From contig NZ_CP141179.1 of NCBI RefSeq assembly GCF_035599575.1, forward strand, positions 3,819,001-3,883,000: a stretch of 64,000 bases of DNA. Reading direction: 5' to 3'. This document shows positions 44,073-53,346 of the stretch, piece by piece. The notes beneath the pieces are model-generated. The model saw only the letters and a program-made list of their open reading frames with translations, did no database searches and was not told the DNA's origin. The translations under genes and the position numbers were made by a program. The stretch is from Roseovarius sp. Pro17 (lineage in GTDB: Bacteria > Pseudomonadota > Alphaproteobacteria > Rhodobacterales > Rhodobacteraceae). Positions within the stretch are counted from its first letter, which is position 1, and every line of letters begins with the position of its first letter.

Positions 44073-45002
44073 ATGAGCGACAATTCAGCCAAGCCGCGCA
44101 GCTTTCAGGAGATTATCCTGAGGTTGCAAGCCTACTGGGCAACCAACGGCTGCGCCATGATGCAGCCCTATGATATGGAGGTTGGCGCAGGCACGTTCCA
44201 CCCCGCGACGACGCTGCGCAGCCTGGGTCCGCGTCCTTGGGCTGCGGCCTATGTGCAGCCCTCACGCCGCCCCACCGACGGGCGCTATGGCGAGAATCCG
44301 AACCGTTTGCAGCATTATTACCAGTATCAGGTGCTGATCAAACCCAGCCCGCCCGACTTGCAGGCGCTCTATCTGGGCAGCCTCGAGGCCATCGGCATCG
44401 ACATGGATCTGCACGACATCCGCTTTGTCGAGGATGACTGGGAATCGCCGACCCTCGGCGCTTGGGGTCTGGGATGGGAGGTGTGGTGCGATGGCATGGA
44501 AGTCAGCCAGTTCACCTATTTTCAGCAGGTCGGCGGGCATGATTGCACGCCCGTATCCGGCGAGCTGACATATGGGCTTGAGCGTCTCGCGATGTATGTC
44601 CTTGGCGTTGATCACGTCATGGACATGCCGTTCAACGACCCCGCAGCGCCCATTTCGCTGACCTATGGCGACGTGTTTCGCCAGACCGAAGAGGAATTCA
44701 GCCGCTGGAATTTCGACATCGCAAATACCGAAACCCTCCTGCGCCATTTTGAAGAGGCCGAGGCCGAGTGTCACGCGATCCTCGACGCCCCGCATGACGA
44801 CCCCAAGACTGGCAAGCGCATCGTGATGGCGCACCCCGCCTATGATCAGTGCATCAAGGCCAGTCATATTTTCAACCTGCTGGACGCGCGCGGCGTCATT
44901 TCCGTGACCGAACGGCAGGCCTATATCGGCCGCGTGCGCACACTGGCCAAGCAATGCGCCGATGCCTTTGTGCAGACGACCGCTGGCGGGTGGGCGGCCT
45001 AG
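44073..45002 (+). CDS. glyQ: Glycyl-tRNA synthetase alpha subunit
   Basis: 309 residues. [38 protein letters not shown] and [18 protein letters not shown] are class II GlyQ signatures. The ATG at 44073 has GGGGGG upstream. It forms the heterotetramer that charges tRNA-Gly together with GlyS, 528 bp downstream. The two are separated by one small gene. Confidence 0.98.
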   Translation: MSDNSAKPRSFQEIILRLQAYWATNGCAMMQPYDMEVGAGTFHPATTLRSLGPRPWAAAYVQPSRRPTDGRYGENPNRLQHYYQYQVLIKPSPPDLQALYLGSLEAIGIDMDLHDIRFVEDDWESPTLGAWGLGWEVWCDGMEVSQFTYFQQVGGHDCTPVSGELTYGLERLAMYVLGVDHVMDMPFNDPAAPISLTYGDVFRQTEEEFSRWNFDIANTETLLRHFEEAEAECHAILDAPHDDPKTGKRIVMAHPAYDQCIKASHIFNLLDARGVISVTERQAYIGRVRTLAKQCADAFVQTTAGGWAA

Positions 45003-45527
45003 ATGGGAAAGTTTCTGACCGTGCTCCTGCTCGTTTCTGCCATCGGTGGCGGCGCACTGATGTATTACCAACAGGTCTATGCCTATTACGAAGAGGTCAC
45101 GCCAAACGGCGAGACCGACGTGCAGATCACGTCGCTGATCACAGGTGCGCCCGAACCGGTGGTCTATGACGACTTCCACGCGATCGACGCCGACAGCTCG
45201 CCCATTCGCTACCGTGCCTGTTTTAACACGTCTGCAAGCCACGCAATGCTGACCGAGACCTACGTGCTGGACGAGGCCGCCGTGCCGCTGACCGCGCCCG
45301 GCTGGTTCGACTGCTTTGATGCCAAAGAGATCGGCAAAGCGATGGAGGAGGGCCGCGCGCTGGCCTTTATCGGCACTGAAAACATCGAATACGGCATCGA
45401 CCGCGTCGTCGCCATTCACGAGGATGGGCGCGGCTGGGCGTGGGATCAGATCAACCCCTGCGGCAAGATCGTGTTCGATGGTCAGCCCGCCCCCGCCGAT
45501 TGCCCGACGCCCCCCCAAGGAATTTGA
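45003..45527 (+). CDS. DUF6446-like membrane-anchored protein
   Basis: 174 residues. The start ATG follows the glyQ stop with no gap. An N-terminal helix (KFLTVLLLVSAIGGGALMYY) anchors or exports it. The rest has four cysteines (YRACFN, GWFDCFD, INPCGK, PADCPT), consistent with disulfides in the periplasm. It is lodged between glyQ and glyS, as in many Rhodobacterales. I recall this as DUF6446. Function unknown. Confidence 0.75.
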   Translation: MGKFLTVLLLVSAIGGGALMYYQQVYAYYEEVTPNGETDVQITSLITGAPEPVVYDDFHAIDADSSPIRYRACFNTSASHAMLTETYVLDEAAVPLTAPGWFDCFDAKEIGKAMEEGRALAFIGTENIEYGIDRVVAIHEDGRGWAWDQINPCGKIVFDGQPAPADCPTPPQGI

Positions 45528-45530
45528 CCC

Positions 45531-47840
45531 ATGCCCGATCTGCTGATCGAACTTTTCTCCGAGGAAATCCCGGCCCGGATGCAGACCCGCGCCGCAGATG
45601 ACTTGAAAGCGCGCGTGACCGATGGCCTCGTCGAGGCCGGGCTGACCTACGCCGGCGCTGCTGCGTTTTCCACGCCCCGTCGTCTGACGTTGGCCATCGA
45701 GGGTCTGACCGCGTCCTCGCCTACGCTGAAAGAAGAGCGCAAAGGTCCCCGTGTCGATGCGCCTGAAAAGGCCATTGAGGGCTTCTTGCGTGGCGCGGGC
45801 CTGACGCGCGACGATCTGGACGTTCGGGACGAGAAAAAGGGGCAGGTTTATTTCGCCACCATTACCAAACCGGGCCGCGACGCGGATGTAATCGTCGCCG
45901 AGGTGCTGGAAGGGGTCATTCGCAATTTTCCGTGGCCGAAATCCATGCGCTGGGGCAGTGGCACGTTGCGCTGGGTGCGCCCGCTACATTCGATCCTGTG
46001 CATCCTGACCGATGATCTGGGTGAGGCCAGCGGCGTCGATCTGGATGTCGACGGGATCACGGCTGGCAACACCACCGAAGGCCACCGATTTATGGCGCCG
46101 GGGCGGTTTAGTGTCTCCGGCTTTGACGACTACATCGCCAAGCTGAAAAAGCGCTTTGTCGTGCTGGACGCGGGTGAGCGGGCCGAGGCGATCTGGCAGG
46201 ACGCCACCAATCAGGCCTTTGCCGCCGGGCTGGAGGTCGCCGAGGATCGCGCCCTGCTGGCCGAGGTTGCGGGGCTGGTCGAATGGCCGGTCGTGTTGAT
46301 GGGCACGATTGACGAGGCGTTTCTGGGCCTGCCGCCCGAAGTGCTGCAAACCAGCATGCGCGAACATCAGAAGTTCTTCTCGGTGCGCAATCCGAAAACG
46401 GCCCGGATCGAGCGTTTCATCACCGTCGCCAACCGCGAGACGGCGGACGACGGCGCGACCATTCTGGCGGGCAATCAAAAGGTGCTGTTCGCGCGGCTGT
46501 CCGATGCCAAGTTCTTTTGGGAGAATGACCTGCGCATCGCCAAGGCTGGCGGGCAAGCGTGGATGGATGCGCTTGAGGCTGTCACCTTCCACAACAAACT
46601 TGGGTCGCAGGCCGACCGCGTGAACCGCATCGCCGCATTGGCGCGCGAGATCGCTCCGGTCGTTGGGGCTAATCCCGATCTGGCCGAGCAGGCCGCGCGC
46701 TGGGCCAAGGCCGATCTGCCTTCGGAAATGGTCTATGAATTCCCCGAATTGCAGGGACTGATGGGGCGGTATTACGCGGACGCCGCCGGGTTCCCGCCCG
46801 AAGTGGCCGCAGCAGCGCAAGAGCATTACGCGCCGCTGGGGCCGTCTGATGATGTGCCGACCGCGCCTGTTTCGGTGGCGGTGGCGCTGGCAGATAAGCT
46901 GGATATTCTGACGGGATTCTGGGCGATTGATGAGAAGCCGACTGGGAGCAAGGATCCGTTTGCGCTGCGTCGGGCGGCACTGGGGGTTATTCGGTTAATT
47001 TTGGAGAATGATTTAAGCTTGGGCCTCTCGAAAATAATCCATGAAGCACGCGATATCGCGATACTGCAAGATTATGAGAAACGGATAGCTAAACTCACAA
47101 TCCAGTTTGTTGAAGACTACGCTGACGCAACACAGACAATTGCAGAGTTGAGGGCGCTGGAAGAAGGCGATGTCAATCACATTAATCAAGTTTGGTCGGC
47201 TATTGAGGAAGCTGAAGAGAAAACAGGTGTTACGGAAGAGCAAGCGGAACAAATTGCATCTGCATATGCGGCCCGAGGAATGCAGGTCGAGTTACACATC
47301 GTTTGGGTATTGCGCGACGACCTCCTCTCCTTCTTCCACGACCGCCTCAAAGTCTACCTCAAGGACCAAGGCGTCCGTCATGACGTCATCGACGCCTGCA
47401 TCGCCATGGACGGCAACGACGACCTCGCCCTTCTGGTCAGACGCGCCACGGCGCTCAGCGATTTCCTGAAAACCGAGGATGGCGGCAACCTGTTGCAAGG
47501 CTTCAAGCGGGCCAACAACATCCTGACGCAGGCCGAGGAAAACGACGGCGTCGAATACTCCTACGGTGCTGACGCTAAATTCGCCGAAACGGATGAGGAG
47601 CGCGCGCTGTTCGCCGCCCTGACCAAGGCCGAGCCAAAGGTTGCCGGCGCCCTCAAGGCCGAGGATTTCGCCGCCGTCATGACTGCCCTCGCGGGTCTGC
47701 GCGCGCCGATAGATGCGTTCTTCGAGGCGGTGCAGGTCAATTCGGACAATCAGATCGTGCGGCGCAACCGGCTGAATATGCTGGGCCAGATTCGCAAGAT
47801 CGGGCTGGCGGCAGCAGATTTGACACGCATCGACGGCTAG
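45531..47840 (+). CDS. glyS: Glycyl-tRNA synthetase beta subunit, with an A+T-rich in-frame insertion
   Basis: 769 residues. LLIELFSEEIPARMQ, RKGPRVDAPEKAIEGF and LQTSMREHQKFF are GlyS blocks. The DALR-like end (ADLTRIDG) is intact. Between VIRLILENDLSL and DDLLSFFHDRLKV, normally close together, there are about 100 extra residues (about 490-590) rich in Glu, Ile and Ala. The DNA there (about 46990-47310) is visibly A+T-rich, 42-43% G+C in two 60-base blocks I counted. The frame stays open and the downstream domain is normal. Confidence 0.95.
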   Translation: MPDLLIELFSEEIPARMQTRAADDLKARVTDGLVEAGLTYAGAAAFSTPRRLTLAIEGLTASSPTLKEERKGPRVDAPEKAIEGFLRGAGLTRDDLDVRDEKKGQVYFATITKPGRDADVIVAEVLEGVIRNFPWPKSMRWGSGTLRWVRPLHSILCILTDDLGEASGVDLDVDGITAGNTTEGHRFMAPGRFSVSGFDDYIAKLKKRFVVLDAGERAEAIWQDATNQAFAAGLEVAEDRALLAEVAGLVEWPVVLMGTIDEAFLGLPPEVLQTSMREHQKFFSVRNPKTARIERFITVANRETADDGATILAGNQKVLFARLSDAKFFWENDLRIAKAGGQAWMDALEAVTFHNKLGSQADRVNRIAALAREIAPVVGANPDLAEQAARWAKADLPSEMVYEFPELQGLMGRYYADAAGFPPEVAAAAQEHYAPLGPSDDVPTAPVSVAVALADKLDILTGFWAIDEKPTGSKDPFALRRAALGVIRLILENDLSLGLSKIIHEARDIAILQDYEKRIAKLTIQFVEDYADATQTIAELRALEEGDVNHINQVWSAIEEAEEKTGVTEEQAEQIASAYAARGMQVELHIVWVLRDDLLSFFHDRLKVYLKDQGVRHDVIDACIAMDGNDDLALLVRRATALSDFLKTEDGGNLLQGFKRANNILTQAEENDGVEYSYGADAKFAETDEERALFAALTKAEPKVAGALKAEDFAAVMTALAGLRAPIDAFFEAVQVNSDNQIVRRNRLNMLGQIRKIGLAAADLTRIDG

Positions 47841-47946
47841 GCCGGGCACCTCCTTCGCCCGGCTTACGTTGCGCCTGCCCCCCGGAGTTTCCCTTGCCAT
47901 GGGCGCGATCACGCCTATGCTGCACCCACAAAGAAAAGGTGCCGCA

Positions 47947-50487
47947 GTGCAGCAAATCGATACGGACATCACGCTCGTCACTCCCGGCGCGCCTATTGGC
48001 GCGGATACGCATGGCGGGCGCGCGAAATGCCTGCAACGCCTTGCGCGGCTAAAGCTGCCCGTGCCGCCAACCGTCGCGCTGTCGTTTCGCGCTGTCCACG
48101 CCATCGCTGCGGGCAACATGCCAAACCTGCGCGCGCTGCTGTCGATGCTGGATAGCAATGCTCTGTTGTGCGTGCGGCCCAGTTCCGAGGATTCCGACTG
48201 GGGCGGTCCGCGCGCTGTCCTCAATATCGGGATGTCGCGCGACATGTGTAACGCATTGGCAGAACGGATCGGCGCGGCTGCGGCCACGCGCATCTATCTG
48301 CGCTTTGTCGAAAGCTACGCGATCCACGTCGCGCGGTTGGACCCCGACATGCTGGACGATATGCCCGACGACCCCGAGGACGCGCTGGCCTTTGCCCTGC
48401 GTGTTTACGAGGATGAGGTCGAAGAGGCATTCCCCCAGGATCCCGCCGTGCAACTGGCCGAGGTGCTACGCTCAATGGCGCGCGCGTGGGAGGGCACGAC
48501 CGCGCGCCTGTTGCGACAGGCCAAAGGCGCGCCAGCGGATGCGGGGCTGGGCCTTGTCGTGCAGGAAATGGCAATCGGCCTCGGCAAGGGAGAGAGCGGT
48601 AGTGGCGTCATGCAACTGGTCCACAGCAAGACAGGCGCGCGCCAAATTACTGGCCGCTACCTAAGCCAAAGTCAGGGCCGCGATGCGCTGAGCGGCTCCA
48701 AGGGTGCGCTGTACCTCGAGCGTGACACGCGCGGTCCGTCGCTAGAGGATCTGGCACCGGAGGCGTTTACGCAGCTGAAATCCTACCTGTCTTTGATGCG
48801 CGAAAAGCTGCGCGAGGAAATGCAGGCCGAGTTCACGATCGAGAATGGCAAACTGTACCTGCTGGACGGCGTGCGTGTCGCGCGCAACGCCCGCGCGGCG
48901 GTCAGCATCGCCGTGGCGATGGCCGAGGATGGCATCATCACACGCGAAGAGGCGCTGATGCGGATCGAGCCGCGCGCGCTGAACGAGCTTTTGCACCGCC
49001 AAGTCGATCCTGAGGCAAAACGCGACGTTCTGGCGCGCGGCGTCGCCGCCAGCCCCGGTGCTGCGACGGGCAAGATCGTGTTCACCGCCGAGGCGTCTCA
49101 GGCGGCTGCTGCGCGCGGCGAGGCGTGCGTGCTGGTGCGGCGCGAAACCAGCCCCGAGGATATTCGCGGCATGCATGCTGCGGTCGCCGTGCTGACAGAA
49201 CGCGGCGGCATGACCAGCCACGCCGCTGTCATCGGGCGCGGCATCGGCCTGCCTTGCGTTGTCGGCGCGTCCTCAATCCGGTTTCAAACTGCGAACCGCA
49301 AGCTGACGACCTCTGATGGTCGGGTGCTGCAAGAAGGCGACGAGATCACCATCGACGGCACCAATGGCGAGGTGCTGTTCGGGCAGACGCCGCTGCTGGA
49401 CGCGGGTCACGACGACAGCTTTCAGGTGTTGATGGGCTGGGCCGACGACGTGCGCGACATCGCCGTGCGCGCAAATGCCGACACGCCAATGGACGCCAAG
49501 ATGGCCCGCAATTTCAAGGCGCAAGGCATCGGGCTGTGCCGCACCGAGCATATGTTTTTCGAGGAAGGCCGCCTGCGCGTCATGCGCGAGATGATCTTTG
49601 CCGGAACCCGCCCCGACCGCGCCGCCGCGCTGGAGCGGCTACTGCCCATGCAGCGCGGTGATTTTGCCGACCTTTTCCGCATCATGGAGGGGCAGCCGGT
49701 CTGCATCCGCCTGCTCGATCCACCGCTGCACGAATTCCTGCCCAGCGACCGTGCTGGCCATCGCGCGCTGGCTGAGGCGCTGGACTTGCCGCTAAGCACG
49801 GTCACGCGCCGCGTCGAAACGCTGTCGGAATATAACCCCATGCTGGGGATGCGCGGTGTGCGGTTGGGCATCACCGTGCCGGAAATCTACGAGATGCAGG
49901 TGCGCGCCATCTTTGAGGCGACCATTCATGTCGCCCGCGAGGGCGTGCATATCGTGCCCGAAATCATGATTCCTCTGGTGTCAGCCAGTCGCGAGGTTGA
50001 GCTGGTCAAGGCCCGCGTCGATGCCGTCGCCGCCGCAGTGCGCAGCGAAACCGGGGAGGAGTTCACCTTTCGCCTTGGCGTCATGGTCGAAACACCCCGT
50101 GCTGCACTGCGCGCCGGCGATATTGCGCCGCAGGTGTCGTTCCTTAGCTTTGGCACCAACGATCTGACGCAGATGACCTATGGCCTCAGTCGCGACGATG
50201 CCGGGCGATTCATGTCGGATTATGTCAAGCAGGGCGTCTACCCCGAGGATCCGTTTCATACGCTGGATATGGACGGCGTCGCCGAGCTGCTTAGTATCGG
50301 GGCCGAGCGCGCGCGCGCCGTCAGTCCGGGCATCACCCTGTCGATCTGCGGCGAACATGGTGGAAACCCCGAATCGATTTCCTTCTGCCGGGCGGCAGGA
50401 TTCGACTACGTGTCCTGCTCACCCTTCCGCGTGCCGGTCGCGCGACTGGCTGCCGCACAGCTGGCCGTCCGGGACAAGATCGGATGA
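47947..50487 (+). CDS. ppdK: Pyruvate, phosphate dikinase-family enzyme
   Basis: 846 residues from the GTG at 47947 (AAAGG eight bases upstream). An ATG at 47917 is possible. The swivel domain has TERGGMTSHAAVIGRGIGLPCVVG with phospho-His 425. The C-terminal PEP barrel has GIGLCRTEHMFFE, MLGMRGVRLGI, GTNDLTQMTYG and CGEHGG. The N-terminal ATP-grasp part is shorter and diverged: the block that usually reads PGMMDT is GGPRAV. It should interconvert PEP and pyruvate using ATP/AMP and Pi/PPi. Confidence 0.88.
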   Translation: MQQIDTDITLVTPGAPIGADTHGGRAKCLQRLARLKLPVPPTVALSFRAVHAIAAGNMPNLRALLSMLDSNALLCVRPSSEDSDWGGPRAVLNIGMSRDMCNALAERIGAAAATRIYLRFVESYAIHVARLDPDMLDDMPDDPEDALAFALRVYEDEVEEAFPQDPAVQLAEVLRSMARAWEGTTARLLRQAKGAPADAGLGLVVQEMAIGLGKGESGSGVMQLVHSKTGARQITGRYLSQSQGRDALSGSKGALYLERDTRGPSLEDLAPEAFTQLKSYLSLMREKLREEMQAEFTIENGKLYLLDGVRVARNARAAVSIAVAMAEDGIITREEALMRIEPRALNELLHRQVDPEAKRDVLARGVAASPGAATGKIVFTAEASQAAAARGEACVLVRRETSPEDIRGMHAAVAVLTERGGMTSHAAVIGRGIGLPCVVGASSIRFQTANRKLTTSDGRVLQEGDEITIDGTNGEVLFGQTPLLDAGHDDSFQVLMGWADDVRDIAVRANADTPMDAKMARNFKAQGIGLCRTEHMFFEEGRLRVMREMIFAGTRPDRAAALERLLPMQRGDFADLFRIMEGQPVCIRLLDPPLHEFLPSDRAGHRALAEALDLPLSTVTRRVETLSEYNPMLGMRGVRLGITVPEIYEMQVRAIFEATIHVAREGVHIVPEIMIPLVSASREVELVKARVDAVAAAVRSETGEEFTFRLGVMVETPRAALRAGDIAPQVSFLSFGTNDLTQMTYGLSRDDAGRFMSDYVKQGVYPEDPFHTLDMDGVAELLSIGAERARAVSPGITLSICGEHGGNPESISFCRAAGFDYVSCSPFRVPVARLAAAQLAVRDKIG

Positions 50488-50664
50488 AAGCGCCCCGCTA
50501 AGCCACCACATGCAACGCATTTTCGGGCTCTGCGCGTTTCCTGCGAGAGTCTGAAAGCGGCGTAATCCCGCCGAAAATCGGCGCGGGGTGGACGCAGGGT
50601 GCTAAAAAACCTACCTCACCGCGATCTTGAGGGGACTCGCCCCTTGCAGCTTGCAGGTTGTTAT

Positions 50665-51285
50665 ATGTTTCGCAATTTATGCCTTGTCGCCTTAACCATG
50701 TCGGTGGGCGCCGCCGTCCCCGCCGGGGCCGATACCGCCATCGTGAAAGTGCTGGGTCAGGATCAGCGCGGTCTTTCGGCCATGTCGCAGGTGCGCGTCG
50801 CCAACTACCTCAATGTCCCCGCCGCAACCTCGGGCTATACAAGCGAATGGCTGGCTGCACAAAAACCGGCTGCGGGCGATGCCCAGTCGCGCTGCCTTTC
50901 TGAGGCGCTTTACTTCGAGGCACGCGGCGAAACGGTCAAAGGTCAGTTTGCAGTCGCTGAGGTCATTTTGAACCGTGTCGACAGCCCGCGCTATCCCGAC
51001 ACAATTTGCGGCGTCATCAATCAGGGCACCGGACAGAAATACGCCTGCCAGTTCACCTATACGTGTGACGGGCGCCCCGAAGTCATCGCCGAACCGCGCG
51101 CGTTTGAACGCGTGGGCAAGATCGCACGCATTATGGCAAAAGGCGCCAAGCGGCCCCTGACCAAAGGTGCTACGCATTACCATACCAAGTCGGTCAGCCC
51201 CGGTTGGGCCCAATCCTTTCCGCGCACGGCTTCCATCGGGTATCATTACTTCTACAAGCAACCGACGCGGCTGTCGCAGAACTGA
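50665..51285 (+). CDS. SleB-type cell wall hydrolase
   Basis: 206 residues. The signal peptide is FRNLCLVALTMSVGAAVPAGA. The Hydrolase_2 domain starts at CLSEALYFEARGETVKGQFAVAEVILNRV and includes YPDTICGVINQ, ACQFTYTCDG and GATHYHT. It resembles spore-cortex lytic enzyme relatives found in non-spore-formers, which cut peptidoglycan. Two GANTC sites (GAGTC 50547, GACTC 50634) lie in the promoter region, so cell-cycle control is possible. Confidence 0.85.
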   Translation: MFRNLCLVALTMSVGAAVPAGADTAIVKVLGQDQRGLSAMSQVRVANYLNVPAATSGYTSEWLAAQKPAAGDAQSRCLSEALYFEARGETVKGQFAVAEVILNRVDSPRYPDTICGVINQGTGQKYACQFTYTCDGRPEVIAEPRAFERVGKIARIMAKGAKRPLTKGATHYHTKSVSPGWAQSFPRTASIGYHYFYKQPTRLSQN

Positions 51286-51382
51286 CCCGCCGCGCCGCTT
51301 TGCGGATTTGTGCGCGACGTATCGCCATGCTAAGGCGCGACGGCACGGGCGGTTTTCCCGGCACGACGATCAGGGGCACGGC

Positions 51383-52315
51383 ATGAGTAATGAGACTACC
51401 TTGGCCTTCGGGCACCCCGATGCCCGCGCCCAAGCGAGCGCGCCCGACGGCCCGCTGGACCGCATTTCGCTGCGCGATCACATCGTCGAGGTCGAAATCG
51501 GTGCCTTTCAGGCCGAGCGCGGCATTACCCAGCGCATCTGCTTTAACGTGGTGGTCGAGGTGCGCCCAGCTGGCGACGATCTGGACGACGATGTCGACCG
51601 CATCCTCAGCTATGACCGCGTGACCGAGGCGATCGCCGCCGAGCTGGCAGAAGAACGTCTGAACCTGCTGGAAACCCTTGCCGAAAACGTAGCCGAGCGA
51701 ATTCTGGCCGAACCTCAGGCCGTCCGAACCTTCGTGCGTATCGAAAAGCTGGATCGTGGCCCCGGCGCGCTGGGCGTCGAAATCGTCCGGTCGGTCAGCG
51801 ATCTGGCGACCAAACCGATTGGCACCCATGGCACCACCACCCCGCGCCCGCATGTGGTCTATCTGACCAATGAGGCTGTAAAATCGCCCAATCTTATCCG
51901 CTGGCTTGACCAGCTGGAACAGCGGGCCGAGCCTGTGATCCTCTGCGTGGGCCGCGCCGATGTGGTGCCGCCCCAGACCGGTCACAAGATGACTCAGCGC
52001 CGCGTCGATCTGCTGGCGATTGAACAGAACGCATGGGTTCTGGCGGGCCGCGACGATCGCTTTGTCGTCGTCGACACGCGGACCGAACTGGACTGGGCCA
52101 TGCGCAATGGCCGCATCAGCGTCTGGGCCCCGTCCAAGATTGTGCTGGATGCCGTCGACGGCCCGACAGATGGCCCCGACAAGCCTGTCGCGCTGGCCGC
52201 ATGGTTCGCGGGCCATATGGAGGCGTCCGATCTGCTGCTGATCGGCGCAGAGCCATTCGAAAACGGCACATCGGTGCCGGTGCTGGTGCAGGACATCGCC
52301 GAATCGGGCCTGTGA
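51383..52315 (+). CDS. folB: Dihydroneopterin aldolase fused to a second, kinase-fold-like domain
   Basis: 310 residues from the ATG at 51383. Residues about 26-135 are FolB-like (LDRISLRDHIVEVEIGAF, then RILSYDRVTEAI and RLNLLETLAENVAERIL). FolB alone is about 120 residues. The extra 160 residues (HVVYLTNEAVKSPNLIRW, RRVDLLAIEQNAWVLAG, ISVWAPSKIVLDAVDG, ALAAWFAGHMEASDLLLIG) recall small aspartokinase-like proteins. That fold call is inference. folP follows with a 1-base gap. The pair makes and uses 6-hydroxymethyl-dihydropterin in folate synthesis. Confidence 0.85.
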   Translation: MSNETTLAFGHPDARAQASAPDGPLDRISLRDHIVEVEIGAFQAERGITQRICFNVVVEVRPAGDDLDDDVDRILSYDRVTEAIAAELAEERLNLLETLAENVAERILAEPQAVRTFVRIEKLDRGPGALGVEIVRSVSDLATKPIGTHGTTTPRPHVVYLTNEAVKSPNLIRWLDQLEQRAEPVILCVGRADVVPPQTGHKMTQRRVDLLAIEQNAWVLAGRDDRFVVVDTRTELDWAMRNGRISVWAPSKIVLDAVDGPTDGPDKPVALAAWFAGHMEASDLLLIGAEPFENGTSVPVLVQDIAESGL

Positions 52316-52316
52316 C

Positions 52317-53330
52317 ATGAGCCGCGTTTACTACCGCCCCATTGCGCAGTTCGACGCGCTGCGCCCCAAGGGCGCGCTACCGCTGGCTGGCGGCTGGGCA
52401 TGGTTCGACCGCGCCGAGCGCATGACGCGCGAGGGCGGCAGCGAAATGGTCAGCGCCACAGACATTCCGGCAGAAATACTGGACCATCTGACGGCCACGC
52501 GCAGCCCTATCGCGGGCCTCAGCTTTGACGCGCCGCGTCTAATGGGCATCCTCAACGTCACGCCGGACAGCTTTTCTGACGGAGGCAAGTTCAACGCACC
52601 CGACGCTGCGCTGGCGCAGGCCCGCGTCATGGCGGATGCCGGGGCCGACATAATCGACGTGGGCGGCGAATCGACCCGACCCGGCGCACAGCCCGTCCCG
52701 GCCGAGGATGAGATTACCCGCACCGCGCCGGTGATCGCCGCCATCCGCCAAGGACTGCAAGCGCCCATCTCGATTGACACGCGCAAGGCCCCAGTCGCCC
52801 GTGCGGCCATCGAGGCCGGTGCAAATCTGGTGAATGACGTGTCCGCATTTACCTACGATACCGCCCTCGCGCCCTATTGCGCCGAGGCGGGTTTGCCCGT
52901 CTGTGTCATGCACGCGCAGGGCGATCCGCAGACGATGCAGGATGATCCGACCTATGATCACGTCACACTCGACGTTTATGATTTTCTGGCTGAACGGATT
53001 GAGGCGCTGACCGCCCAGGGCATCGCGCGCGCGCAGATCATCGTCGATCCCGGCATCGGCTTTGGCAAGAATCAGGCGCATAACCTGACCCTGCTGAGCC
53101 AGATCAGCATCTTTCACGGTCTGGGTTGCCCGATCCTCTTGGGCGCATCGCGCAAGAAGTTCATCGGCACCATTGGCGGCACGTCGAACGCGGCGGACCG
53201 CATGCCCGGATCAATCGCTGTCGCGCTGGCCGGTATCGCACAAGGCGTGCAGATCATTCGGGCGCATGACGTAGATGCAACCCGCGCTGGAATCGCCCTC
53301 TGGCGCGCCGCCACCAGCGGACGCGCCTGA
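52317..53330 (+). CDS. folP: Dihydropteroate synthase
   Basis: 337 residues. LMGILNVTPDSFSDGG, DVGGESTRPGAQPV, SIDTRKA, NDVSAF, VDPGIGFGKN and LLGASRKKFIG are the standard substrate-binding blocks. An N-terminal extension of about 70 residues precedes the barrel. It joins p-aminobenzoate to the pterin diphosphate. It is translationally close to folB. Confidence 0.96.
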   Translation: MSRVYYRPIAQFDALRPKGALPLAGGWAWFDRAERMTREGGSEMVSATDIPAEILDHLTATRSPIAGLSFDAPRLMGILNVTPDSFSDGGKFNAPDAALAQARVMADAGADIIDVGGESTRPGAQPVPAEDEITRTAPVIAAIRQGLQAPISIDTRKAPVARAAIEAGANLVNDVSAFTYDTALAPYCAEAGLPVCVMHAQGDPQTMQDDPTYDHVTLDVYDFLAERIEALTAQGIARAQIIVDPGIGFGKNQAHNLTLLSQISIFHGLGCPILLGASRKKFIGTIGGTSNAADRMPGSIAVALAGIAQGVQIIRAHDVDATRAGIALWRAATSGRA

Positions 53331-53346
53331 AAAAATCACCAGATTG

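Noticed and set aside
44262..45518. 418-codon antisense frame over glyQ and the DUF6446-like gene
   Set aside because: Lies opposite a highly conserved synthetase gene and shows no recognisable motif.
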